Source: Leucobacter sp. OH1287
GTDB taxonomy: Bacteria; Actinomycetota; Actinomycetes; Actinomycetales; Microbacteriaceae
Assembly (NCBI RefSeq): GCF_003859945.1
Contig: NZ_RQYM01000001.1
Span: forward strand, 62,001 to 126,000
DNA: 64,000 nt
Reading direction: 5' to 3'
How positions within the stretch are numbered: position 1 is the stretch's first letter; the number at the start of each line of letters is the position of its first letter. Both the position numbers and the translations under genes were made by a program. A model generated the notes under the pieces. It did not search any database. It was not told the origin of the DNA and saw only the letters and a list, made by a program, of their open reading frames with translations. Shown piece after piece: positions 52,028-61,704 of this stretch.

Positions 52028-53707
52028 GTGACCAAAATACTCGAGCAGTTAGACAGCTCACAGCGCGCCGCCGCCGAGTGTTTACGAGGGCCAGTGCTGA
52101 TTTTAGCGGGAGCCGGAACCGGTAAAACCCGCACCGTCACACACCGGATCGCGCACGGCATCGAAACGGGTGTTTATCGGCCAGACCAGGTGCTCGCGAT
52201 CAGCTTCACCAACCGTGCTGCCGGGGAGCTGCAGGAGCGGCTCAGCAGGCTGGTTGCGGCGGAGATCACAACAAAAACCTTCCACAGCGCCGCGCTCAGT
52301 CAGTTAAACGAAATGTGGGGCATGGTGTTTGGGGGACAGGCGCCGAAACTGTTGCAGCAAAAACGCACACTGCTCGCGCAGCTCTGCGAAACCCACCGGG
52401 TTGCGGTCACCCCCGAAACACTGCGCGATATCTCCTCAGAGATTGAGTGGCGGAAAAGCAACCTGCTCACCCTCGACAGCTATCAGCAAAATATTTCGCA
52501 GCGGATCACGCCGCAGGGGGTCGGAAGAGAGCAACTGCTTGAGATCCTCGACGGCTACGAGAAACTGAAACTGCAGCGCCACGTAATCGACTATGAAGAC
52601 TCGCTTGCCCTGCTCGCGGGAATTATCGAAAACGAGAAACGGGTTGCGGCGATTTTGCGAGACCGTTTCCGCTACCTGACAGTTGACGAGTATCAGGACG
52701 TGTCACCGCTGCAGCACACCCTGTTAAAAGCGTGGCTTGGAGACCGCAACGATATTTGCGCGGTTGGGGACGCCAGCCAAACCATCTTCTCCTTCGCAGC
52801 CGCAACCCAAAAATATCTGCTCGAGTTCGACAGAGAATACCCGGACGCGCGCGTTTTCAAACTCGAAAACAACTACCGCAGCACCCCCGCAATAATCACC
52901 CACGCAAACAACCTGATGCGCTCGCAACCGGCAGCGTTGGAGCTGCGAGCAAGCGGACTGGGTGGATCCGCCAGCCACCAAGAATCGCCCTCCTGCGTCT
53001 GGTTCGACAGCGAATCAACGGAAACCGCCGCGGTTGCGCACGCTATTAAACAGCAGCTGACTGGCGGCACCGCCGCAAAAGACATCGCCGTTTTGGCGCG
53101 CACAACCGCGCAGCTTGGCAGGGTTGAAGCGTCACTGAAGGCGCAGGGGATCGCGTGCAAAACCCAGCAGGGTATGAATTTTTTTGAGCGCGCCGAGATT
53201 ATCACCGTGATCGCGGGACTCAGGGCCAGGGTGATCAGCCCGGAGCGGGGAAAACTCGACTTCCAGGTTGTTAGCGACGTGCTGCGAGAAGCAGGCTACC
53301 GCGGTCAGGCGCCGCAGACACCGGCAGAGCACGAGAAATGGCACAGCCTAAAAACCCTCGACAGTCTAATCGTTGAACGGTTAAACAGCGGGAAAAAACT
53401 GCCCGAGATTGTCGCCGAGCTTAGCCGTATGCAACAGCAGCGACAGCAGCCGGAGAGCGAACAGGTGACACTCAGCACAGTCCACGCGGCAAAGGGTCTG
53501 GAGTGGCAGAGCGTCTACCTGATCGGTGTCACCGAGGGGCTTTTGCCCTATCAGGGTAGCGATGTCGCCGAGGAACGGCGACTGATGTATGTCGCGATCA
53601 CGCGCGCCAAACAGCTGCTGCGGCTAAGCGGCAGCGCCGGGCTTAAACACAGTGCCCCCTCACGGTTTTTGGGGGAGGCAAAGATTCCACTGCTGCAGGT
53701 GACATAG
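52028..53707 (+). CDS. UvrD-like SF1A DNA helicase (UvrD2 position, short form)
   Basis: A 559-aa 3'-5' helicase with complete motifs: AGAGTGKT (27-34), GDASQTIFSFAAA, DEYQD (220-224), TVHAAKGLEWQSVYLIG and VAITRAKQLL. It stops shortly after motif VI, so the C-terminal HRDC domain and tetracysteine module of mycobacterial UvrD2 (Rv3198c) are absent. GTG 52028 has GGGAGG upstream. It follows the AdnAB/phosphotransferase block as in other actinobacteria. Its 3' end overlaps the convergent next gene by 65 bp. Confidence 0.92.
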   Translation: MTKILEQLDSSQRAAAECLRGPVLILAGAGTGKTRTVTHRIAHGIETGVYRPDQVLAISFTNRAAGELQERLSRLVAAEITTKTFHSAALSQLNEMWGMVFGGQAPKLLQQKRTLLAQLCETHRVAVTPETLRDISSEIEWRKSNLLTLDSYQQNISQRITPQGVGREQLLEILDGYEKLKLQRHVIDYEDSLALLAGIIENEKRVAAILRDRFRYLTVDEYQDVSPLQHTLLKAWLGDRNDICAVGDASQTIFSFAAATQKYLLEFDREYPDARVFKLENNYRSTPAIITHANNLMRSQPAALELRASGLGGSASHQESPSCVWFDSESTETAAVAHAIKQQLTGGTAAKDIAVLARTTAQLGRVEASLKAQGIACKTQQGMNFFERAEIITVIAGLRARVISPERGKLDFQVVSDVLREAGYRGQAPQTPAEHEKWHSLKTLDSLIVERLNSGKKLPEIVAELSRMQQQRQQPESEQVTLSTVHAAKGLEWQSVYLIGVTEGLLPYQGSDVAEERRLMYVAITRAKQLLRLSGSAGLKHSAPSRFLGEAKIPLLQVT

Positions 53708-54653
53708 CCGCGGCCGTAAGCCTTGTGCACCCGCACCCGGGAACGGCCTGAATCGCTCGCTTGCGCGGTGGGAGGAGGGATCCGCCATAGAAATCAAACA
53801 CGAGCTCGTAGGCGGGGGAGTTTAACCCCGTGGGCGAGGTTGGGCCGGCGGGAGTGGTTAGAGCGGCGGGCGTGGCTGGGGTTGTGGGCGCGGCTGGGCT
53901 GGCGGCGGAGGTGAGACCGGCGAGTGAGGCGGTTTCGGCCGCGTGCTGCTGTATCAGCAGGCGAACAAACGGCAGCAGCAGACGCAGCGAGTCCGCGCTC
54001 TCGGTCGCCGGCGCCTCCTGTGAGAGCTGGCGGGCAAGCAGCTCGCGCTCGCCATCGGCCGAAAGATAGTGGTGTTCAACGCACTGCGCGCAGGGAGTGA
54101 AAGCGCCCGCGCGAAACGGCCCAAGCCGCACCCGCTGATCGCCGAAAATAAGCGGCAGCTCAGCAAGCTCCGGGCTGGTGTCAGCGGGCGTGTCCGGCAG
54201 CATCATAAACCGGTGCAAAACCAGTTGCACCGCGCACACCTCGCCGGAGCTCGCCGGTTTCGCGGTCACGCCCAGCTGCTGCAGTTGGCTGAGCACGGTC
54301 GCGGTTGTTTGTTTCGCGCTGCTGCCGCTCGCGGTGTTAAACACCTTGCAGCTAAGACCCTCGGTAAGGCTCAACCGGGCAAGCGACTCGGGACGGTTGC
54401 TGCGGATCAGCACCGGCTCCAGCGCGCCTAAAAGCTCCCGCAGCTCCTCCTCACACACGCGATAGCGGGCAGCGGATCGCTTCAGGGCACCGGCGGTGCA
54501 GCCGATCAGCAGCGAGCTGAGCAGCGCACAAATACCGTCGGAGGGGTTGCAGATTCGGCTGTGTTCCTCATCAAAACCGATTCTGATGGCGTTGTTTCCG
54601 ACCCAGCTGACGGCCAGTGTCGGGTTTATTTGCAGAACAGACTGATTACTCAT
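53643..54653 (-). CDS. TOMM/Ocin-ThiF-like protein (cyclodehydratase E1-like, Rv3196 position)
   Basis: A 336-aa protein resembling the leader-binding half of TOMM (thiazole/oxazole peptide) cyclodehydratases. It has GPFRAGAFTPCAQCVEHHYLSAD (typical PxxxxCxxC block, about residues 177-200) and a C-terminal PGCGCTR. No GxGxxG nucleotide site, no YcaO partner and no precursor peptide gene are visible nearby. A Thr/Pro/Ala low-complexity linker (about 258-290) separates the last motif. The upstream 133 codons of the frame are unconserved, so ATG 54653 is used. It sits with the metalloprotease gene as in mycobacteria, so a housekeeping role is possible. Confidence 0.75.
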   Translation of the reverse strand: MSNQSVLQINPTLAVSWVGNNAIRIGFDEEHSRICNPSDGICALLSSLLIGCTAGALKRSAARYRVCEEELRELLGALEPVLIRSNRPESLARLSLTEGLSCKVFNTASGSSAKQTTATVLSQLQQLGVTAKPASSGEVCAVQLVLHRFMMLPDTPADTSPELAELPLIFGDQRVRLGPFRAGAFTPCAQCVEHHYLSADGERELLARQLSQEAPATESADSLRLLLPFVRLLIQQHAAETASLAGLTSAASPAAPTTPATPAALTTPAGPTSPTGLNSPAYELVFDFYGGSLLPPRKRAIQAVPGCGCTRLTAAAMSPAAVESLPPPKTVRGHCV

Positions 54654-54723
54654 GCAACAAGTCTGATACACAAAACCCGTGCCGGGCGGGTTTTCCACAG
54701 CTTTGGTTGCGGCCGCAGCTGGG

Positions 54724-56202
54724 CTACGGGGCTGTCGGGGTGGATCCGCCCTCGCCGTCACCATCGCGCTCGCCGCCCGAGTCACAGGCGCCGTTGGATC
54801 CGCCAGCATCGCCAGCGTCGCCAGCATCGCCGGGCCTGTCGAACTCGCCCGCGAGCAGGCGCTCCAGGGCGATATCAATATCGTCGGACAGTTCCTCGGG
54901 ACGCTGACCGGCGTGCCCCAGCCGCTCCAGCAGCTTGGCGGGGTGCTCAATCTCCTCCGCGGTCGGCAGCAGGTCGGGGTGCGACCACAGTTCGTCTCGG
55001 GCTTTATCGCCGCCGCGCTCAGCGAGCAGCTGCCACATCTTCGCCGCCTCACGCAGCTTCTGCGGACGCAACTCGAGTCCGATCAGCGTGCCAAATGTCT
55101 TTTCGGCGGGGCCACCGGTTGCGCGCCTGCGCCGCACCATCTCGGCGATGCTCTCGGCGCCCGGAAGTTTCTCGGTCGCCTTCGCGGTAACCGCGTCAAC
55201 CCAGCCCTCAATCAGCGCGAGGGTTGTTTCAAGGCGCTCGTGAGCAGCCTCCTGCGCCGCGGTTTTCGGCGGAATTAGCGCGCCAGAGCTGATCATCTCC
55301 TGCAGCTGTTCCTGCTGTGACGGGTCGAAACTGTCGTTGACCGCGTCAAGCATTGTGATATTGAACTCGATCTCGCGAGCGTAATCGGTGATCGCGCGAA
55401 TAAAATCGGTGCGCAGCCACTTGGCGTGCTTAAACAGGCGGGCGTGAGCGAGCTCGCGCACGGTGAGATAGAGCGCAACATCCTGCGGAGACTGGTCAAG
55501 ATCGTTGGCGAACAGTGTCATGTTCTCCGGCAGCAGCGCACCGCCTGAGTGCCCCTCACCGGTGATCAGCGGGATCCCGATATCGCCGCCGCTGACAACC
55601 TGACAGGCGAGCTGCCCAACCGCGCTACCGAGCTGCATCGCAAACAGGGCACCGCCGATATTGCGGGTGACGCCCGCGAGCTGCGGCAGATTCTCCGCGA
55701 TCTCCTCGGGCAGCTGCTCCCGCATGCCGCTCTCCAGCGCGTCCGCCATTGACTCCGCAACCGGTTTTGCCAGCTCAATCCAGGTGCTGAGGCTCTGTTC
55801 AACCCACTGCTCGCGGGTTAGCAGGCGCGGGGCGTCAGCGGTTGTTCCCATGGTTGTCACCTCGTCAAGCCACAGGGTTGCGAGCGTTATCGCCGCCTGG
55901 GAGGCGTTCTCCATCCCGCTGATCAGCTGTGCGCTGTCAGCATCTCGTTTGTCACTCTCACGGATTGTTTGCAGCGCCACCTCCCGGGTGTTATCCCAGT
56001 TGATTTCCACCTGCTCACCAGACATTGCGCGCTGGAACGCCATCATCGCGTGGTTTAGCTGGGCGGTGCTCAGCGGGATACCGGTTGCCTTCGCAATCTC
56101 CTCCGGGGTGATGGATCCGTCAGCCCCGAACATCTCACGCATCAGGCGCTGTAAATCCTCCGGATCAAAACCGTTGTTTGGGTTTGGTTGGTTATCGCTC
56201 AT
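54724..56202 (-). CDS. DUF2342-type zinc-dependent metalloprotease family protein
   Basis: A 492-aa protein of the actinobacterial DUF2342/'zinc-dependent metalloprotease' family (Rv3195 position). The conserved helix RELAHARLFKHAKWLR (about residues 246-261) replaces a canonical HExxH. The N-terminus NNGFDPEDLQRLMREMFG is typical. The C-terminal 50 residues are Gly/Asp-rich low complexity. It is divergent from the PDZ-protease gene (75 bp between starts) and 70 bp upstream of the TOMM-like gene, probably co-transcribed with it. Activity is not established by sequence alone. Confidence 0.88.
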   Translation of the reverse strand: MSDNQPNPNNGFDPEDLQRLMREMFGADGSITPEEIAKATGIPLSTAQLNHAMMAFQRAMSGEQVEINWDNTREVALQTIRESDKRDADSAQLISGMENASQAAITLATLWLDEVTTMGTTADAPRLLTREQWVEQSLSTWIELAKPVAESMADALESGMREQLPEEIAENLPQLAGVTRNIGGALFAMQLGSAVGQLACQVVSGGDIGIPLITGEGHSGGALLPENMTLFANDLDQSPQDVALYLTVRELAHARLFKHAKWLRTDFIRAITDYAREIEFNITMLDAVNDSFDPSQQEQLQEMISSGALIPPKTAAQEAAHERLETTLALIEGWVDAVTAKATEKLPGAESIAEMVRRRRATGGPAEKTFGTLIGLELRPQKLREAAKMWQLLAERGGDKARDELWSHPDLLPTAEEIEHPAKLLERLGHAGQRPEELSDDIDIALERLLAGEFDRPGDAGDAGDAGGSNGACDSGGERDGDGEGGSTPTAP

Positions 56203-56277
56203 TTGCTGCTCACAATCTTTTCTCTTGCTAAAACGCTACTCGGAGTTGATAAAAAAGCTCTGATAAATTGGTTTGTT

Positions 56278-57399
56278 ATGACAGATCCGTACACGCCAAC
56301 AGCGAACAGCGGCCAGGGCGATCCCCAAAAAGCTGGCAGGCGTCACAAACGAGTGGTGATGATCCTGCTTTACGGGCTGCTTGCTGCGCTGCCGTTTCTG
56401 CCGTCGCCGTACCTGGTTGAGCAGCCGGGACCTGTGCTAAACACGCTCGGCGAGGTGGAGACAGAGTCGGGAACCGAGCAGATTCTACAGTTTGACGAGT
56501 CCGCGACGGTGTATCCGTCAGCTGGCACACTCAACCTGTTGACGGTGACAATCTCTGGCAACAAAGAGTATCCGCGCAGCTGGGGTTCGCTGCTGTTTGC
56601 GGCGTTCGATAAATCACAGCATATTGTCCCGGTCGCAGAGTATTACGGTGAGGACGAGAGCTCAGCGGATCGCGAAAAACTCAACAACGCGCTGATGGAG
56701 TCCTCGCAAAACTCGGCCGCCGCGGCTGCGCAGCGGGAACTCGGGATGGACGTGCCAACCAAGATTGAGGTGGTTAACGTCAACCAGGAGTTCGGCGCCG
56801 CAGGCCTGATCCACGAGGGAGATTTTATTACCGAGATCGCGGGCGAGCCGATTCTCGGGATCGCGCAGCTTCAGCAGCTGGTGCAGCAGAGCGCCGATAA
56901 ACCCCTGGAACTAACCGTTGAGCGGGCAGAAACAAGGGAGGTTGAAACCGTTTCTGTAAAACCCCAGCTCTACGATGACAGGATCTGGCTGATCGGCGTC
57001 TCCGGGAAAAACGTCTACCAGGCACCCGTCACCGTGAAATACGCGATCGACCGGATCGGCGGCCCCAGCGCAGGCATGATCTTCAGCCTCGCGATTATCG
57101 ACGAGCTCACCGAGGGGGAGCTGACCGGCGGAAAAATCGTCAGCGGCACCGGCACAATCGACGACACCGGCAGGGTCGGCCCGATCGGGGGGCTAACCCA
57201 GAAACTCTACGCGGCCAGCCGCGCCGACACCGATCTGTTTTTGATGTCGGCAGAAAACTGCCACGATCTGCCCGCTGAAATCCCCGGCGACATGGACATC
57301 GCGGTGGTCTCAACACTCCACGAGGCGCACGAGGCGGTAAAAAACTATGCTGCGGGCGGATCCACCCCCGGCATTGCTGCCTGCAAAACAACACCGTGA
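56278..57399 (+). CDS. PDZ-domain Lon-like serine protease (Rv3194c/YlbL type)
   Basis: A 373-aa membrane-anchored protease. One N-terminal helix (about residues 24-45) is followed by a PDZ domain (about 165-225) and an S16 Lon-type proteolytic domain with catalytic dyad Ser264 (GGPSAGM) and Lys309 (GGLTQK). The protease faces outside the membrane. TAAATT (56264-56269) is 8 nt before ATG 56278; an upstream frame extension overlaps the divergent gene. UPF0182 follows 91 bp later, as in Mycobacterium. Confidence 0.93.
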   Translation: MTDPYTPTANSGQGDPQKAGRRHKRVVMILLYGLLAALPFLPSPYLVEQPGPVLNTLGEVETESGTEQILQFDESATVYPSAGTLNLLTVTISGNKEYPRSWGSLLFAAFDKSQHIVPVAEYYGEDESSADREKLNNALMESSQNSAAAAAQRELGMDVPTKIEVVNVNQEFGAAGLIHEGDFITEIAGEPILGIAQLQQLVQQSADKPLELTVERAETREVETVSVKPQLYDDRIWLIGVSGKNVYQAPVTVKYAIDRIGGPSAGMIFSLAIIDELTEGELTGGKIVSGTGTIDDTGRVGPIGGLTQKLYAASRADTDLFLMSAENCHDLPAEIPGDMDIAVVSTLHEAHEAVKNYAAGGSTPGIAACKTTP

Positions 57400-57490
57400 A
57401 AACGGGCACAAAAACCTTGAACCTAGCCAGATAACTTTTAACTCCACAGGCTAAAATAGCTAAACCAGTTAAAACCCCAGGAAGGCAGCC

Positions 57491-60400
57491 GTGAGCGCTA
57501 AAGCAACCGCAGCAACGCAAAAACGCCGATTTTCTCCGCTCGTCATAACCTCGGCAATCGTGATCGCACTGATTATCGCGTTCACGGTTTTCGCGGGCAT
57601 TATGACCGACGTGCTCTGGTACGACCAGCTCGGGTTCATCCGAGTTTGGGCAACGCAGTGGATCGCGGCAGCAATCATGTTCCTGATCGGTTTCTTCGCA
57701 ATGGCGATACCGCTCTGGCTGAACCTGGTTATCGCCTACCGGAAACGCCCGGTTTACGCGCGCATCAACTCACAGGTGGAGCGGTACAAGGAGGCGATTG
57801 AGCCGCTGCGGAAACTCGTCACACTCGGTGCCCCGGCAGCCGTTGGCGCGGTTGCGGGCGGTGCGCTCGCCGCGAACTGGCGTGACGTGATCCTCTGGCT
57901 AAACAGCGAAGCGACCGGTGTAACCGACCCACAGTTTGGTATCGACAACCAGTTCTACCTGTTTACCCTGCCGGTTTTGCAAGGCGCGATTGTGTTCGCG
58001 CAGACCGTGCTGGTTATTTCACTGCTCGGTGCGCTGCTCTTTAGCCTCGTGTTCGGCGGTATCGCAATCACCGGTAAAGACATTAAAATCTCGAAAGCAA
58101 CAAGGGTGCAGACCGCGATTATTGCGGTGCTCTGGCTGCTGTTTGAGGCGGGGCGCGTTTGGGTTTCACAGTACGCAACCCTGACCAGGCCAACCGGTTT
58201 GATCACCGGTGCGTCATACACTGACGTGAACGCGGTGATCCCGGGTCTACAAATCCTCGCCGGTATTGTTGTGATTGTGGCGCTGCTGTTTGTGATAACC
58301 GCGGCAACCGGTAAATGGCGGCTGTCAATCACGGGCGCAGCGGTTTTGATTGTTGCCTCGATTGTGCTCAGCGGCGGCTACCCGTGGGGTGTGCAGGAGT
58401 TCCGGGTTAAACCGGATGAGAAGAGCCTTGAGGCCGAGTATATTGACCGCAACATTAAAGCAACCCGCGCCGCCTACGGCATCGACAAGGTTGAGACAGA
58501 ACGCTACGACGCTGTAACTGACGCAACCGCGGGCGCGCTGCGTGATGACGCGGTTGCAACCGCGAACATCAGGATTATGGATCCTGCCGTGATCGCAACA
58601 ACCTTCGCGCAGCTTGAGCAGAGCAAACAGTACTACAGCTTCCCAAACTCGCTGAGCGTTGACCGCTACAACATCGACGGCAAGATTGAGGACACCGTCT
58701 CTGCACCGCGTGAGATCAACGTTGAAAACCAAAACGGCTGGTACAACCAGACACTTGTTTACACCCACGGCTACGGCCTGGTTGCGGCATACGGTAACCA
58801 GCGTTCCGCGAGCGGTGAGCCGGTGTTCCTGGAGAACGGCATCCCAACCAGCGGTAAGCTCGGCGAGTTTGAGCCGCGCATCTACTTCGGTCTAGAGTCG
58901 CCAGAGTACTCAATCGTTGGCGGTAAGCGTGATAAACCGATCGAGGTTGACTACCCGGCAGATAACGAGCAGACCGCCGAGGCTGCCGCAACCGGTGAAA
59001 CAAACGACAGTGAGGCAGCCAAGAACACCGAAACCAAGGATGTCTCGGGGGAGCGGCAGAACCTCACAACCTTCTCCGGTGAGGGCGGCCCAGTGCTGAA
59101 CGGTGTCTTTGAGAAACTGATCTACGCGATGAAGTTCCAAGACCTGGAGGTGCTGCTGTCCGGTGCGGTTGTTGACGGATCCCAGATCCTCTACCAGCGC
59201 AACCCGGTTGATCGAGTGCAGGCGGTTGCGCCGTACCTGACAATCGACAAACAACCCTACGCCTCCGTTGTTGACGGGCGAGTTGTTTGGATTATTGACG
59301 GTTACACAACCAGCAGCAACTACCCCTACTCGAAGGTCACCGACATGAGCAGGGCGCTGATCGACGCTGACAACACAACCGTTGCACCGGAGAACCGGAT
59401 CAACTACATCCGCAACTCGGTGAAGGCAACGGTTGATGCCTACGACGGTAAAGTAACCCTCTACGCCTGGGACACCGAGGATCCGCTCTTGAAAGCGTGG
59501 TCGAAGGTTTATCCTGACAGTCTCACCGGCGTTGAGGAGATGAGCGCGGAACTGCTCGCGCACGTGCGCTACCCGAACGACCTGTTTAAGGTGCAGCGTG
59601 AGATGCTCGGCGAATACCACGTCACAGACGCGGGCGCCTTCTACTCAAACGAGGATGCCTGGCGCACCCCGAGTGACCCGGTCACCTCAAAACTGACCAG
59701 TGAGCAGTCTGCTAGCCAGGAGGAGGCGGTTATTGCGAGCGCCAGCGCGCCAGCGCAGCCACCCTACTATCTGACGCTGTCACCGGGTAAGGGCGCGGAA
59801 CCGAACTTCTCCATCTACTCGACCTACATCCCGAAACAGTCCGGTGACAACACAAGGGATATTCTGACCGGCTACCTCGCGGCCGACTCTAACGCGGGCG
59901 GCGAGGCCGGGAAGATCAACAAGAACTACGGCAAGTTGAAGATGCTTGTGCTACCAAAGAGCACAAACATTTACGGCCCGAGCCAGGTGCAAAACAGCTT
60001 CAACACCGACCCGAGTGTTTCGCAGGTGCTGAACATTCTGCGCCAGGGTGAAACAACCCAGGTGATCAGCGGCAACCTGCTGACCCTGCCAATCGGCGGC
60101 GGTCTGCTGTATGTGCAGCCGGTTTATGTGCAGGGTAAAACCGGCCGTGGCTTCCCGCTGCTGCAGAAGGTGCTTGTGTCATTCGGTGACAAGATCGCCT
60201 TCGAGAACACCCTCGATGAGGCGTTGGACAAGCTGTTTGAGGGTAACTCCGGTGCAAGCGCCGGCGACACTGACACGGTGGCAAGCGACGGGGCGGCAGA
60301 CGGTGACGCTGCGCAGCCGACAGATCCGGGCGCGGCTAGCGGATCCGGTGACACCGCAAACACCGGCGACGCCGCAGACACCAAGCCCGCCGATGGTGGA

Positions 60401-60553
60401 TCCGCCACGGACCTGAGCAGCGCCCTGCGCGCCATGCAGGACGCCCTGCTGGAGCGTGACGAGGCGATGAAGCGTGGCGACTGGACCGCCTACGGTGAGG
60501 CAGACGCGAAGTTGAAGGCCGCGCTGGAGCAGGCTCTGAAACTCTCAAACTAG
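57491..60553 (+). CDS. UPF0182 family membrane protein (Rv3193c type)
   Basis: A 1020-aa protein with about seven membrane helices in the first 320 residues, then a large external domain. Conserved UPF0182 segments are IMTDVLWYDQLGF, RNIKATRAAYGID and GPSQVQNSFNTDPSVSQ. Two acidic low-complexity stretches (about residues 485-520 and 910-975) vary within the family. GTG start behind AGGAAGG. The function is unknown. It follows the PDZ-Lon protease in actinobacteria, suggesting a shared envelope task. Confidence 0.95.
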   Translation: MSAKATAATQKRRFSPLVITSAIVIALIIAFTVFAGIMTDVLWYDQLGFIRVWATQWIAAAIMFLIGFFAMAIPLWLNLVIAYRKRPVYARINSQVERYKEAIEPLRKLVTLGAPAAVGAVAGGALAANWRDVILWLNSEATGVTDPQFGIDNQFYLFTLPVLQGAIVFAQTVLVISLLGALLFSLVFGGIAITGKDIKISKATRVQTAIIAVLWLLFEAGRVWVSQYATLTRPTGLITGASYTDVNAVIPGLQILAGIVVIVALLFVITAATGKWRLSITGAAVLIVASIVLSGGYPWGVQEFRVKPDEKSLEAEYIDRNIKATRAAYGIDKVETERYDAVTDATAGALRDDAVATANIRIMDPAVIATTFAQLEQSKQYYSFPNSLSVDRYNIDGKIEDTVSAPREINVENQNGWYNQTLVYTHGYGLVAAYGNQRSASGEPVFLENGIPTSGKLGEFEPRIYFGLESPEYSIVGGKRDKPIEVDYPADNEQTAEAAATGETNDSEAAKNTETKDVSGERQNLTTFSGEGGPVLNGVFEKLIYAMKFQDLEVLLSGAVVDGSQILYQRNPVDRVQAVAPYLTIDKQPYASVVDGRVVWIIDGYTTSSNYPYSKVTDMSRALIDADNTTVAPENRINYIRNSVKATVDAYDGKVTLYAWDTEDPLLKAWSKVYPDSLTGVEEMSAELLAHVRYPNDLFKVQREMLGEYHVTDAGAFYSNEDAWRTPSDPVTSKLTSEQSASQEEAVIASASAPAQPPYYLTLSPGKGAEPNFSIYSTYIPKQSGDNTRDILTGYLAADSNAGGEAGKINKNYGKLKMLVLPKSTNIYGPSQVQNSFNTDPSVSQVLNILRQGETTQVISGNLLTLPIGGGLLYVQPVYVQGKTGRGFPLLQKVLVSFGDKIAFENTLDEALDKLFEGNSGASAGDTDTVASDGAADGDAAQPTDPGAASGSGDTANTGDAADTKPADGGSATDLSSALRAMQDALLERDEAMKRGDWTAYGEADAKLKAALEQALKLSN

Positions 60554-60598
60554 CGGGTTTTAGCGAGCATTAGCGGCGGTTAAAGAAGAAAGGAAGCT

Positions 60599-61693
60599 GT
60601 GGTAGCGGCAACAACCAGGTTTGCGACACCCGTGGAGATTGCGGCGTGGGACGAGCACGTGACAGGCAACCCCGGCGGCGGCAATATGCTGCAGTCGGCG
60701 AGCTACGCTGCAACAAAACAGCTCGGCGGCGGTTGGCGTGCCCGCTATCTAGTGCACGAGTTCCAGGGCGAAAGCGCCGCCGAAAACTATCGCAGCTATA
60801 ACCTGGTGTTGGAAAAACAGGTGCCGCTGCTCGGCAGATTCTGGTACATGATTAAGGGGCCGGCGCTAGCGGATCCCGCCCACATCGCCGCTTTTTGCGA
60901 GGCGAACAGGCGGTTTGTTGCGGATAAGCGGCTGCGGGTTTTCACCATCAAAATCGAGCCGGATATTCTCCTGAACGATAACAACCGGCAGCTGTTTAGC
61001 GCAGCGGGTCTGGTGAAAAGCGTTAACCTGCAGCCCAATGACCACACCGCGATTCTGCCGATTAAGACCACGGACGAGGAAGAACTGTTAAAAACCCTCG
61101 GATCCAGGTCGAGGAACGCGATCCGCAGAGCAGCCCGGGAGGGTTGCCGAGTGGAGCGGGTGAGCGCCAGCGACGAAAACATGCGTACAATGTACTCGCT
61201 GATGCAGAACGTCGGAGGTCAAAAACAGCTGATTCGGCCGTTTGAGTACTATAAAAAGTTCTGGTCAGAGTTCGCCGAAAAAGACCAGGGCCGCTTCTAT
61301 TTCGCCTTCACCGACAACAAACCGGTTGTTGCCGCGTTCGTTGTCAGGTACGGCAAAAAAGGCACCTACAAAGACGGCGGATCCCTCTCTGAGGGCCGGC
61401 AGTACGGCGACGCCAACCTCGTACAGTGGCGGGCGATTACGGAGCTGATCCGTGATTTTGGGATCTCAGAGTACGACTTTTGCGGAACCCCACCGAGCGA
61501 AAAGATCAAGGACAAAACACACCCGCACTACGGGATGGGACTGTTCAAAACCGCGTTTGTGAAGCAGATAACCGACTATATCGGCGCCTACGAACAGGTG
61601 CTCAGCCCCGTAAAAACCCGGCTCTGGAACGCGGCGTTTGAACGACTGCTGAGACAGCTGTGGGTGCGTAAAACCGGGCAAAACTTCTACTAG
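60599..61693 (+). CDS. FemAB-family peptidoglycan-bridge aminoacyltransferase
   Basis: A 364-aa protein of the FemX/FemAB family. The two GNAT-like halves are recognisable in LGSRSRNAIRRAAREG (about residue 165) and YDFCGTPPSEKIKDKTHPHYGMGLFKTAFVK (about residue 295). Such enzymes add an amino acid from aminoacyl-tRNA to the lipid-II peptide; Microbacteriaceae have group-B peptidoglycan with interpeptide bridges, which fits. The start is GTG behind GAAAGGA. It sits between UPF0182 and holA, where comEC is more usual. The added residue is unknown. Confidence 0.88.
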   Translation: MVAATTRFATPVEIAAWDEHVTGNPGGGNMLQSASYAATKQLGGGWRARYLVHEFQGESAAENYRSYNLVLEKQVPLLGRFWYMIKGPALADPAHIAAFCEANRRFVADKRLRVFTIKIEPDILLNDNNRQLFSAAGLVKSVNLQPNDHTAILPIKTTDEEELLKTLGSRSRNAIRRAAREGCRVERVSASDENMRTMYSLMQNVGGQKQLIRPFEYYKKFWSEFAEKDQGRFYFAFTDNKPVVAAFVVRYGKKGTYKDGGSLSEGRQYGDANLVQWRAITELIRDFGISEYDFCGTPPSEKIKDKTHPHYGMGLFKTAFVKQITDYIGAYEQVLSPVKTRLWNAAFERLLRQLWVRKTGQNFY

Positions 61694-61704
61694 AGGGCGG
61701 CGTT

